Below are positions 34,174 through 44,443 of a DNA stretch of 64,000 nt, piece by piece (within the stretch, counting starts at the first letter, position 1; each line of letters begins with the position of its first letter). The notes beneath the pieces were generated by a model, which was given only the letters and a program-made list of their open reading frames with translations, was not told the origin of the DNA and did not search any database. Source of the stretch: Favolaschia claudopus. Lineage: Eukaryota > Basidiomycota > Agaricomycetes > Agaricales > Mycenaceae. Location: the NCBI GenBank assembly GCA_037176885.1, contig JAWWNJ010000009.1, forward strand, positions 744,001-808,000, in the 5' to 3' direction. Made by a program: the position numbers and the translations under genes.

Positions 34174-34679
34174 ATGGTCAAAGTCGAAATAGTCGCAGAA
34201 AGTTCTCCCTATGGCTCTGAAGCCGCGTCTTCCCGAAATTCCTCCACTTCTTCCCTTTCATCCGTCGATTCACAACTCGACGTCGACGAGTCCATCGTAG
34301 ACCGCCTGGCCGCCCTCGTAGACATTGTTCCACCCACTACTCGACATGCCATTTCCCAGCGCGTGTCGCAAACTGCGTCTTGGATAAAATGGGGAGGAAA
34401 ACGCGCGGGAAGTTTCGTGTGGATAGTAACCACATCCGCCCTCTTGGTAGCCCTTCCATTGGCCCTATTCCTCGAAGACGAAGCCAAGATCGTCGCCCAG
34501 GAAAGAGAATTTTTGGAGCAGCAGCAGGGACAGCAGCAGGTCAGTCTTGGGCCTCCGCAGCCGCTCTCAAGAACTCCCTCCCAAGCTTTTTGCTCATCCT
34601 TCACTTACAGATGCTAGCCCCATCCATGTATCCACCCAACCAGAATCAACCAAAAGGTCTTGTCCCCCCCGGATTCTGA
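34174..34679 (+). CDS. TOM22: Mitochondrial import receptor subunit TOM22
   Basis: Central receptor of the outer-membrane TOM complex; it binds presequences on both sides of the membrane and docks TOM20/TOM70. Two exons: 34174-34539 and 34611-34679. The acidic, Ser-rich cytosolic part holds LSSVDSQLDVDESIVDRLAALVDIVPP. TTRHAISQRVSQTASWIKWGGKRAGSFVWIVTTSALLVALPLALF is the conserved approach plus the single membrane anchor. EDEAKIVAQEREFLEQQQGQQQ and MLAPSMYPPNQNQPKGLVPPGF form the short intermembrane-space tail. Length (about 144 residues) and layout match fungal TOM22. It converges with the complex I gene on its right. Confidence 0.88.
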
Positions 34680-34921
34680 GTGTCCCGAACCTCTTATGTA
34701 CCCACGCCTTGCATTTTACCCTACCAAAAACGAATCTCTTTTCCCCGCGCCACACACACTCTCGTCACTGTATTGTCAGTCCACAAAATCCTTATTAATG
34801 AACCCCTGCTTGCATCATCCCTCCTTCCAAGACATTTCCCGCGGAGCGCAGCATCGCATGCGAAAACAGTTCCAGCTTTTGGTATTCTCTACGACTACTA
34901 ACATTCGGACGCGTTCGTACA

Positions 34922-36488
34922 CTATACACTCTGTCAGGAAAATCAGGCACTGCGCCAGCAAATAGAACGATCCTAACAAACTTACAATAGCAGGGCGGGT
35001 CGGGAACGCGACTGGATCCGTGTAAGTGTCTGTTGAACGATACCGGCGGAGGAATGTCAGCGCTAGCGCCTCTATTTCCGTAGGCGTTATTCCCAGCTCT
35101 GTCCAGTCCCCGGGAACATCACTGTCATTCAGGTGCCGTCTCGTCACTTCGTCTGGGCTGATGAGTGGCCACCACACATTCTGCGCAATCTTGGCAATGG
35201 TTGTTGCAACTCCACGAGGCACCGCGGGTGCATATGAGTGGAACGATCGGAGAGTGACCGCAGAAACCAGGTCCAATAAATACTCATATGTAAGAGTGGA
35301 TGGTCCCGGAAGAGAAAGCGTTCTTGACATCTGTGGTGTTGGCATGAGATCTGCGAGTACCTGCGCTACATCGAGCACCTAAAATGAAACATTAGAATGG
35401 CATCCGAAAATGAGATGGACCGTAAGTTACGTGGACAGGGCGTATTTGCGTCTTTCCTCCATTCAATTTCCACCACCACGGAGACACTGGGGATTATGCA
35501 AGATAAGTTACCAAGACTCTGTGCTGCGGAGAACATCCACACGAGAAACGGTGACGCACCTGCGATATTGTTCAGCAACTTGTCTTCGAATCCATACATC
35601 GCTCCCGGTCTAACAATAGTAGCAGTGGGAAACACAGCCTTGACGCGTTCCTCGCCCAGCGCCTTGGTCTGGTAGAATTTCGACGGCGAGTCCACGGAGG
35701 CATTCAGGTGAGAGACATGTACGAAACGAGGCACGCCACAATCTGCAGATACCGCCGCGATTTTCTCCGCGCCTGCAACATGTACAGACTGGAAATCAAA
35801 GTTTCTAACGGGGGTGTGAGCGTGGGCACGAAAAGGCAGGAACTCTCGGTGCGAAAAGGGCTTGGCAAGGAGGAGTACGCGGTGGTCCGTTATACGCACT
35901 TGGTTTCATAGTCCCGTCCGACAAGATTATACACGATATCAGAGTGCCTGACGCACTCTGCTATTTGCGCGTCGTTCCTGATATCCCATTCCTACAATCC
36001 GCGGCGCGCCATTTGTAAGTAAAACTCGCGAATGCAATGCAAAACCGGGACCAGCATGACGCACCATGCGCACAATCTGCCCGAGATCTCCCATAGGCTT
36101 CATAATCCGCGCGTCTTCCTCCTCCCGGTAGGGCACGATGACCTGCGTTCCCATTTTGGCTGCACAGAGGAACCGAGGTCAGGCGAACGAAAGATACATC
36201 CAGGTGTGCAGGCCGGAGCGGCAGCACGTACCCAGCTTGGAGGCGAGGTACCGTCCCAGGAAGCCGGTACAGCCAAAGATGGTCACGACGTGGCCAGACA
36301 CGGCGCTATAGCCCGGGGGTCCATGCGAGACGATTGGTTTGGTGGTGTTGGCGGTCGGGAGGGTTACAAGGTCGTGGTAGGCCCTCTGGAGGTACTGACA
36401 CTCAATATAATTGTCGATAATGAGGACAGTAGAACGAAACCTTGGGTCCTGCGGCCGCCAGCGAGCGCTGGACGCGCAGCAGAATCAT
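34922..36488 (-). CDS. NDUFA9: Complex I 40-kDa subunit, NDUFA9-type
   Basis: Accessory NADH:ubiquinone oxidoreductase subunit in the mitochondrial matrix arm, built on an atypical short-chain dehydrogenase fold. The start at 36488 gives MILLRVQRSLAAAGPK, a presequence. YSAVSGHVVTIFGCTGFLGRYLASKL (GxxGxxG nucleotide-binding loop) is followed by MGTQVIVPYREEEDARIMKPMGDLGQIV. Further exons give SDIVYNLVGRDYETKNFDF, VHVAGAEKIAAVSADCGVPRFVHVSHLNA, FYQTKALGEERVKAVFPTATIVRPGAMYGFEDKLLN, VLDVAQVLADLM, and a C-terminal block with LISPDEVTRRHLNDSDVPGDW and GITPTEIEALALTFLRRYRSTDTYTDPVAFPTRPAI. The 3' end is uncertain: either the last frame reads on or a final intron leads to a stop near 34922. Confidence 0.86.
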
Positions 36489-36570
36489 TTCAACGAGAGT
36501 CGCAGGTTGATAGAATGGTCACACCGTGACCCATCGTCACACCGCATCTCTGGACCGAACGGCGACCAGC
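36489..36570. promoter_or_regulatory. Compact divergent promoter, NDUFA9 / UPF0390
   Basis: Only 82 bases lie between the two start codons, so the core promoters must overlap. No TATA box is seen. Bidirectional transcription is inferred from gene layout. Confidence 0.5.
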
Positions 36571-37016
36571 ATGGCGCAGGGAAAGACAAAAGGCTTGCAG
36601 GCCAAAGCCCCGTCTTCGCGGCATGCTGCAAAGGCTGCCTCGGCTCCGAAGAAGGGCAAAAGGTTCATTGCACCCAAGGTACGCGTATGGTTTCCCAATT
36701 ATCTCACTTGTGCTTGATGTCGAAAATGTGTGCTCCCACAGAAAACCGTACTCGTCAAGCAAGCGGCGCTGCACAAAGTACTTCAGCTTGTTCGTCAATT
36801 ATGAAACCACAACCAATCGTCCCTTCCAGAACCTCACAGCCAAAATCAACAAGTCTATAGAGCAGCAAATGGTTTCAGCTGCGTCTAGCGGAAAACTCAC
36901 GATCATGAAAAATACTGCCCCGGAAGCGTAGGCCTTTCTGCGCTTGGCTGTATTCCCGGCTCGATCTAACTTTATCCCACTATAGCTCTTCGTCGAAAGC
37001 CGGCAAAAGCAAATAG
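36571..37016 (+). CDS. UPF0390 (DUF2462) small basic protein
   Basis: Short, Lys-rich nucleolar-type protein family (the animal member is the Leydig cell tumour 10-kDa protein homologue). Its molecular role is unclear. Four exons: MAQGKTKGLQAKAPSSRHAAKA...APK from 36571; KTVLVKQAALHK after the first intron; NLTAKINKSIEQQMVSAASSGKLTIMKNTAPE; and SSSKAGKSK with the stop at 37014-37016. All family blocks are present and the total of roughly 90 residues is typical. The composition suggests RNA or chromatin binding, which is inference. Confidence 0.87.
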
Positions 37017-38046
37017 TTTTGAACGATCCATACTCGCATCCCATCGACCATGTCGTCCTCCTGCACTGTTCGCGCTATGACAGCAGGCTGTGCGGTTTGT
37101 CCACCATCCAGCGTCCGGCACATCTGGAAGACTGTCGTCATTGGCCTATATGACCTGCTCTATATACAGAACTCCGTTTGTCTACTCGTCTTCTCGGATT
37201 CGGCTACATACAGCACTGGGACTTACGAATCGTCGAAATGAAACAATCCGATCTTTTGGGTCGTCCGGGCTCAACAAGGATCGCTCCGATACTACTTAAC
37301 TTGCCTCTTCATCGTTCGGCGCAGTAACCGCGCTCTGTCAATACAACTGCGTATGCCGACTGGCCGCCTTTTTCTGGGTCACTGGATTCCGATCCTGTAT
37401 GAACTACAGTCGCACGAGTCATATTCCGAAGCATAAGTAAGTTTTACGGACTTCCACTCGGGGTCCCGCAACCGTACATGACTTTCCGGGCGTGGTACGC
37501 ACGCCGAAACCCGCCAACTTGGGATGATCTTGCTCCCTTCGATTGAGGCGCGGTGGGCCTTTGTTTTTGGCTCTACCTGAGTATAGGCTGCTTCCTCCAT
37601 GGTTCGTATTAGTATTTCCAATGAGCACGCCGAAATGTCGGAACGCTCGATTCCCTTCGCCTTGACTGGCTGCAGCTTGCATCGGATTCATTGGACGGTC
37701 GTACAATATGCCAAATACGCTTGGACTTCCGAGTTGAAAAAGTCAAAGTAGATGTCGATTGTAAATTTGCTTGTTGAAAGTAGACCTAGCTGAGATGCAC
37801 TGTGAACTAGATCAAATTTGGGTCGACTTGGAAGACTCTGCTCCTAGTTTTCTGGACCAATAACCAACCACGGCTCCGTTTCCGAAGCATCACCAAAAAT
37901 GGGTTGCGATTTCCTTACGTCAACCTTCTTCTTCTTAGAATCCATCGGCCGATCAATTTCGGCCGAGACGAAAGTTGCGCAATTTCTCCATCATCATTCA
38001 TGCACTTCCAAGTTGACTCGACTTTTCATCCTTGTCGTGTGCCATA
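37017..38046. other. Intergenic region upstream of cystathionine gamma-synthase
   Basis: About 1 kb with no gene I can support. TGACTC at 38014-38019, 28 bases before the ATG, matches the core of a Gcn4/Cpc1 amino-acid control site, which would fit a methionine-pathway gene; a single 6-base match is weak evidence. Confidence 0.35.
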
Positions 38047-40100
38047 ATGGGTGGCTCACTTGGCGAACCCCACCCCGTCGGACTGAGCGTTCCCCCCGAC
38101 ACTCAGCATGCCATTTCAGTGTCCCTTCCGACCTGGAGAGACAATGTAGGGTACGAAGAGTCCGAAAAGCGTGTCGTCGACGCGATGGTCACAGGTTATC
38201 CACGATTTTTCATACACCTGAGTATCAGGAAGGTAAGCCTTGCTTTAGGATGATTGAAATGCACACTCACAACTTATTTTTTTTATTGACGAAGCTTGCA
38301 CGACTGTGTGAACAGAAATTTGGCAGAGAGCATGAAAGCTGCATGCTTTTTCCATCGCACGGAATTGCAGAACAGTGCAGGACGTTCATGCAAGCTCGTT
38401 CTCTCCCGTCTGGATCTCCCATCTCCGCCAGGCTCATCCATTTCTCCATCTGTCCCGAGGATAAAATGAAACAAGGCCCATGCGTAAACGACGATGCAAC
38501 CCTACTTTCCGCTGCCTCGGCAAACCTCCATATCGTCTTGTTCTCACACGACGCCTTTCCTATCGCCAAACAATTCTGGCAACATACGGGTCTCGGGATC
38601 TCGAGCCGACTGGCTGAGCACTGTCTGTCTCTCCTCCCAGCAGATCCCACTTTCGTTCCCAATGGCCTGCAAAATACGCCTCGCAGAGCCTTGAACAAGC
38701 ACTATTCGGCCAAGAAAACGAACACTTCCCCGCCGGAATCGCCTGTGGTAGAGGATCTCGGTGTTGACCACTCCGTCTACCTCGAAGAGCGCTATGGTCG
38801 AAATCTTCCTATTTCGCTGGCTGCCTCAGCTAAACGCGCGCTTCGGCGAAGGATATCGGGTGTTTACGTGCGCGACGCTTCTGCGGACAGCCCTAATGGG
38901 TCGTGTTCGGGTGAACAGAGTCCCATTGGCCCGAGTTCTCGTGGGGTCCAAGGCTTGTCTGAAAACGATGTGTTTCTCTTTTCCACGGGCATGTCTGCCA
39001 TATGGAATGCTCATCAACTGGCATTGGCGGTTCGGCCGCTACGGAAGAGTGTCTGTCTTGGGTGAGTTACGTCCATGAAATACTCGGATGAGCTTACCTT
39101 TTGACCGCAGATTCCCATATACTGACACGCTGAAAGTGCTTGAGAAATGGGGCCCTGGTTGCCATTTCCTGGGGGATGGGGACATCGATCGCTTGGAGAA
39201 TATTCTCAAGGAAGAGTCCCAGCGCGATCCATCCACCCCGCCAATCCTTGCATTGTTCACGGAATTCCCGTCTAACCCTCTCCTCAACTCCGCAGATCTG
39301 CCCCGGTTGAGGAATCTGGCGGACAAATACGACTTCCTCATCGTCATCGACGAAACTGTGGGGAACCCTGTGAACGTTGAAGTGTTCCCGTTCGCAGACG
39401 TGGTCGTCAGCAGCCTCACCAAGGTTTTCAGCGGTTATTCCAACGTTATGGGCGGCAGGTAAGATAGCCAGAACTCGGAATTTAACCCAATTTGCTGATG
39501 TGCGTGACCAGCCTCTCCTTGAATCCCCAGGGACGACATTATACTGCACTTCGAGCGCACATGGACGCTCACTATGAGGACACCTACTTTGACGAAGATG
39601 CGATATACATGGAGCGCAACTCCCGCGACTTCAAGAAACGTATTCGAGTCATTGATACCAACGCAGAGGCCGTGTGCGATTTCCTGCGCTCCAGGTCGGT
39701 CGCCGGTGGAGCGCCTTCATCTGCAGTCAAAGAGGTGTTCTATCCCAAATACATTACGAGGCAGCACTACGACCGTTGCAGGGTCAAGGCCGAACCAGGA
39801 GTCCAGCCGGGCGGGTACGGTGGTCTTTTCTCTGTAACGTTCGTGTCTCTGGCGGCAGCAGCTGCATTCTTTGATAACCTCGCGTGCTACAAAGGGCCGA
39901 GTCTTGGAACAAACTTCACTCTCGCTTGCCCGTACACCATTTTGGCTCATTACGGTGAAATGGACTGGGCGGCGTCTTTCGGAGTTGAGAAAACCGTAGT
40001 TCGGGTCAGCGTTGGGATGGAGGAGACGGAGTCATTGCTGGCTTCGTTCCAGGCAGCTATCCAAGCAGCTGAGAGTGCTGTCGCCCAGGAATGCGCTTAA
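38047..40100 (+). CDS. STR2: Cystathionine gamma-synthase
   Basis: PLP enzyme joining O-acetylhomoserine or O-succinylhomoserine to cysteine in transsulfuration towards methionine. Four exons: 38047-38232, 38295-39061, 39111-39458, 39512-40100. Exon 1 carries [20 protein letters not shown] and [19 protein letters not shown], the hallmark N-terminus of fungal CGS. Exon 2 has [22 protein letters not shown] and, after a variable insert, [18 protein letters not shown]. Exon 3 has [34 protein letters not shown] and [18 protein letters not shown], in which the Lys of SLTK is the PLP lysine. Exon 4 completes the small domain ([42 protein letters not shown]). The frame also stays open upstream to 37899, but the spliced N-terminus is clearly the conserved one. 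Confidence 0.9.
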
Positions 40101-40252
40101 GACGCTTCAGATTGAACAACAAACATTATTCATTGTTCCTCCAACAGGAACACCATTACCTGCATGATCTAGACTGTATCCAACTACACATCCTGTATCT
40201 CTTAACATTCGCATTTTGTTTCTAGTTTGTTGTCGAATACCCAAATTAAAAT

Positions 40253-40859
40253 TTATTTCTTGGGTTTCTTCACTCTGTTGAATGACGTTAGCATTGTTAT
40301 CTCAAATCCACGAGAAAGGGATACTGACCCGTATCTACTTCTCGCACGGACACGATTTACAACCCCTCCAAGATCGAGCGCACCTCGAACGACCTTATAT
40401 CTACAACAGAGTCGGTCGCAGCTCAATTATGATCATTGAAATGACTCACTGCACACCGGGAAGATCCTGCGCACGCCCGCCTCTTACCAAGACCACACTG
40501 TGCTCTTGTAAGTTGTGTCCCTCTCCCGCAATGTATGCCGTGCAAGTTTTGCCGGATGTTAGCTTTACACGAGCAACTTTGCGCTTTCCGGAATTGGGCT
40601 TCTTCGGTGTCGCAGTGAAGACCTGTGAGCAGACGCCTTTCTTCTGCGGACACATTCCAAGCAGCGGAGATCTGGCTTTCTTGAATCTCTTGGTGTTTCT
40701 TCGGCGACAAGCTTGATTCAAAGTCATTAATGGTGTCGGGGTTGGGTGAAAGGAGCGAATGTGGGAGATGACATTGGGTAGTTGTGGTGGTGGTGCTCTC
40801 AACGGAGAGAACTGCAGCAATGGGCGAGCACAACTGGCCCTCAGCGCCGCGAACAGCAT
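40253..40859 (-). CDS. MRPS12: Mitochondrial ribosomal protein uS12m
   Basis: Small-subunit decoding-centre protein of the mitoribosome. The start at 40859 gives a presequence ([17 protein letters not shown]). [83 protein letters not shown] and then, after an intron, [24 protein letters not shown] follow. A second intron of about 50 bases leads to VKKPKK and the stop at 40253-40255. The conserved PNSGKRK and KKPKK blocks are diagnostic of S12. This is the protein in which streptomycin-resistance changes occur in bacteria; nothing unusual is seen here. Confidence 0.92.
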
Positions 40860-40946
40860 GCTTTGGAAAGGTTTGTGATGACAAAGTTTGGTGTTGCTTG
40901 CTGGCGCGTTTCAAAATAAACAAATGCGTCTTGATCACTTACCTCA
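40860..40946. promoter_or_regulatory. Compact divergent promoter, uS12m / NSE2
   Basis: 87 bases separate the start codons of two divergent genes. No TATA element is visible. A shared bidirectional core promoter is inferred. Confidence 0.45.
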
Positions 40947-42234
40947 ATGCCCGTCGCAACTTCTTCACGTCGCAGGAAAGCAACCCACCAAGTCTCGTCC
41001 GACATCGAGGAAGACCAGCCCACCCAGGCTCGTGCTCCCCGTGACGAGGTAGACGACGATGAAGACGAAGCCCCTCGTCCTTTCAAGAAGGAGAAGGGGA
41101 AATCCGCAGTCAAGAAGGAAAAGGGCAAGGCCCCCGTGCGTAAAGAACCCAAGGTAGAAGACGAAGATGATGAGGACGACGAGGATGACCGCATCGACAT
41201 CGACAACTTTGCTGACCAGCCTATCACCAAAGACGACGCTCCCAGAATCAATGGTTTCGCCAGTGATTGGAAAATAATAGAGAAAGCTATGCGTCAACCT
41301 TCAGCTGTCATATCCGCCGTCGCGACTTCCATGGCTGAAGTTGCCTCAGAAGAGGGGCCAGAGGTTCGCTTTCGCCCAAGTGAATTTCAAATTCCCCTAC
41401 TGAGATTCTGTAGGGCCTCGCAGAGTTGGATCGCGTCATTAGGAATCTGCTGGATATGCAGGCCGTCATGACTGGCCACAGCAAGGTTTTAAGCGACATG
41501 ATACAAAGTGTTGCTCAAGGTGAACAAATTGTAGGTCCCCAGTATAGTTGTCTCTTTGTCTTTCATTGTCATATCTTTCAGACCGACTTGAACGATCGTT
41601 ATCTGTCGCTTGTCGCCGAAATGAATGCGGAATACGATCAAAAGACAACGCGCCAAAAATACTTGAAGAACGAACAATACTTTAACTTCAAGGAATCTAT
41701 CTACGTTGGTCGCATCCATTTATTGCCGCTGTACCTATTGACCTTGCTCTTCAGGAAGTCGAGCATCCCAAGTCCGCGATGCCTCCCATGACTGACTTCA
41801 TACCTCGGGGTATGCCCCCTCCCCCTAAGATATACTTGCTCTTACTGAGATCTGTCTTCAGAGGCTGGCGACGAGAGCGACGACGACGACGACGTTGTGA
41901 TGGGAGGCGTCACCCAAGAGTACAAGTGTCCCCTGATGATGACGCTCCTCAAAGATCCTCTAACATCGTAAGTACTCGATCTTCCCCTCCTAACGTCCTC
42001 TAACCATTCATAAGGTCTGTTTGCAACCATTCGTTCTCCGGAGACGCCATTCGAGAACTCTTCAAGGGCACACGTGGTCCCCAGAAATGTCCCGCTTCTG
42101 GCTGCAGCAAGACGTTTACACTCGCCCACTGCACTCCCAATCCCGCTCTTGCTCGTAAAGTCAAGGCGATCGAAAAGCGGCAGGCGAGGGCACAGCAACA
42201 AGAAGACAGCGATGCCGAGGAAGTCATCGACTGA
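40947..42234 (+). CDS. NSE2: SUMO E3 ligase NSE2/MMS21 of the SMC5/6 complex
   Basis: Small SP-RING SUMO ligase, a subunit of SMC5/6 in DNA repair and replication-fork stability. The start at 40947 gives MPVATSSRRRKATHQVSSDIEED, then an acidic/lysine-rich disordered segment (EDEDDEDDEDDRIDIDNF). Helical exons follow: LAELDRVIRNLLDMQAVMTGHSKVLSDM and TDLNDRYLSLVAEMNAEYDQKT, which should form the coiled contact with SMC5. The SP-RING is split by an intron: EYKCPLMMTLLKDPLTS, then SVCNHSFSGDAIRELFKG and CPASGCSKTFTL. Cys and His zinc ligands are all present. The end is acidic (EDSDAEEVID), with the stop at 42232-42234. The disordered N-terminus is longer than in yeast MMS21. Confidence 0.88.
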
Positions 42235-42393
42235 TTCACCCACTCGTCCAGTGTTGAATTATGGACTATACCCTATTCGACTGAGCATAGTTTACAGTAA
42301 ATTTCTTGGCCATTTGTTTATATTGATACCTATCCTGTACTAAGTGTATACATATACATTGTGTCGCTAATGCTCGGTCAAGCCCCGTATACC

Positions 42394-43295
42394 CTATGTC
42401 AGCCCTGACATGGTTGATACCATATTGGATACGTATACACCGGTTGTAATGATTGTTACACACACCAGAGGATAATGCTGCCACAGAAAATCGAAAAAGC
42501 CCAAGCCCAGGAAGATCAGTATTGCGTAGATGGTGCGAGGCCCTGAAGCAATCAAGAGTGTCACGAGAGGGAGATATTTCTTAAGAATAAGACGTTAGAA
42601 ACTCGGTCTCGAATACGAGCATGAGCATGACCATACCGTGTCACCTCTTGGATTACTCGGCTATGTGTTCGATCAGACTTTTGAAAATATGTGGATCGAG
42701 ATGGAACCCACATCGTTCTGACTCAACCACGATTTGCAGACCATGGAGAGCAAGGCGAGTCCAACCGTGGTGAGCAAGGCCAGGCCGAACCAGACGTAGA
42801 CACGGAGAGCGTCGATCGAGAACGGGGGCGGGCCCAATGTCGGGTACACGACGAAGAGCGACATCATCAATACGCATAACACCAAGCAGCACTATATAAT
42901 AGTACCTCGTGTTAAACGGACTCGGAAATGGAAGCGAAGGTAAGGGTTTACCATGGTTAATTGCATGTCTTGTTGCAAATTCAATTCATGCGCTCGCCGG
43001 TACACCTCCCAGTCGTACTACGGACGTGTTGGATTTGGAATGGTAGGTGCACAGTTAATGCTTACGGTTGATGCCTGGTATGATGGTAGCCGGTACGAAG
43101 GTGGCGGCACCAGGGAGTAAGAGGGAGGAGCCGTCTGGTCATGATCCAATAACCTTTCCACCTACAGAGTTGAAGTAGAGCACAAAAACAGTGAAGGATG
43201 AAACTCACCTCCGACCTTGAATTGACGATACCGCTACGCGCGGTAGTAGCGGTTTCAGGTGCATTGGAGGACGAGGACGACATTGTTGCAGTCAT
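42394..43295 (-). CDS. Small multi-pass membrane protein with N-terminal PY motifs
   Basis: Not recognised as a named family. The start at 43295 gives MTATMSSSSSNAPETATTARSG. The next exon reads VERLLDHDQTAPPSYSLVPP and PPSYRLPSYQAST, containing two PPxY motifs and one LPxY. Then YDWEVYRRAHELNLQQDMQLTM leads into CCLVLCVLMMSLFVVYPTLG, followed by YVWFGLALLTTVGLALLSMV, two strong membrane segments. A further exon (about 42430-42580) adds KYLPLVTLLIASGPRTIYAI and LIFLGLGFFDFLW, one or two more. The stop is probably at 42394, but 3' splicing is uncertain, and the protein could instead end near 42673. PPxY motifs recruit WW domains, so an Rsp5/NEDD4 adaptor role is possible. Confidence 0.5.
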
Positions 43296-43508
43296 GACGG
43301 AGGATAGTGGTAGATCCTTTTAAATGTGGGCGGCATACAAGGTCTCCGCGGCACAAAAGTAAGCAGAGATCGAACTTCGATTCCAGAAGGACCAGAAGGG
43401 TATGTCACTTGAGAGCGCTAACACGCGCCGAGCGACTAGCTACATTCAGGTAATTCATTGTCTTTCGGAGAACTTGTAGGAAGTAACTTGGTCTCCAAGG
43501 ATTCGTCG

Positions 43509-44443
<935 letters not shown>

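Noticed and set aside
37899..38294. Long open frame extending cystathionine gamma-synthase upstream to 37899
   Set aside because: The spliced first exon (38047-38232) gives the conserved [17 protein letters not shown] start of the family; the extension has no conserved sequence.
40423..40938. 171-codon minus frame overlapping uS12m
   Set aside because: It is a shadow of the uS12m coding sequence in another frame.
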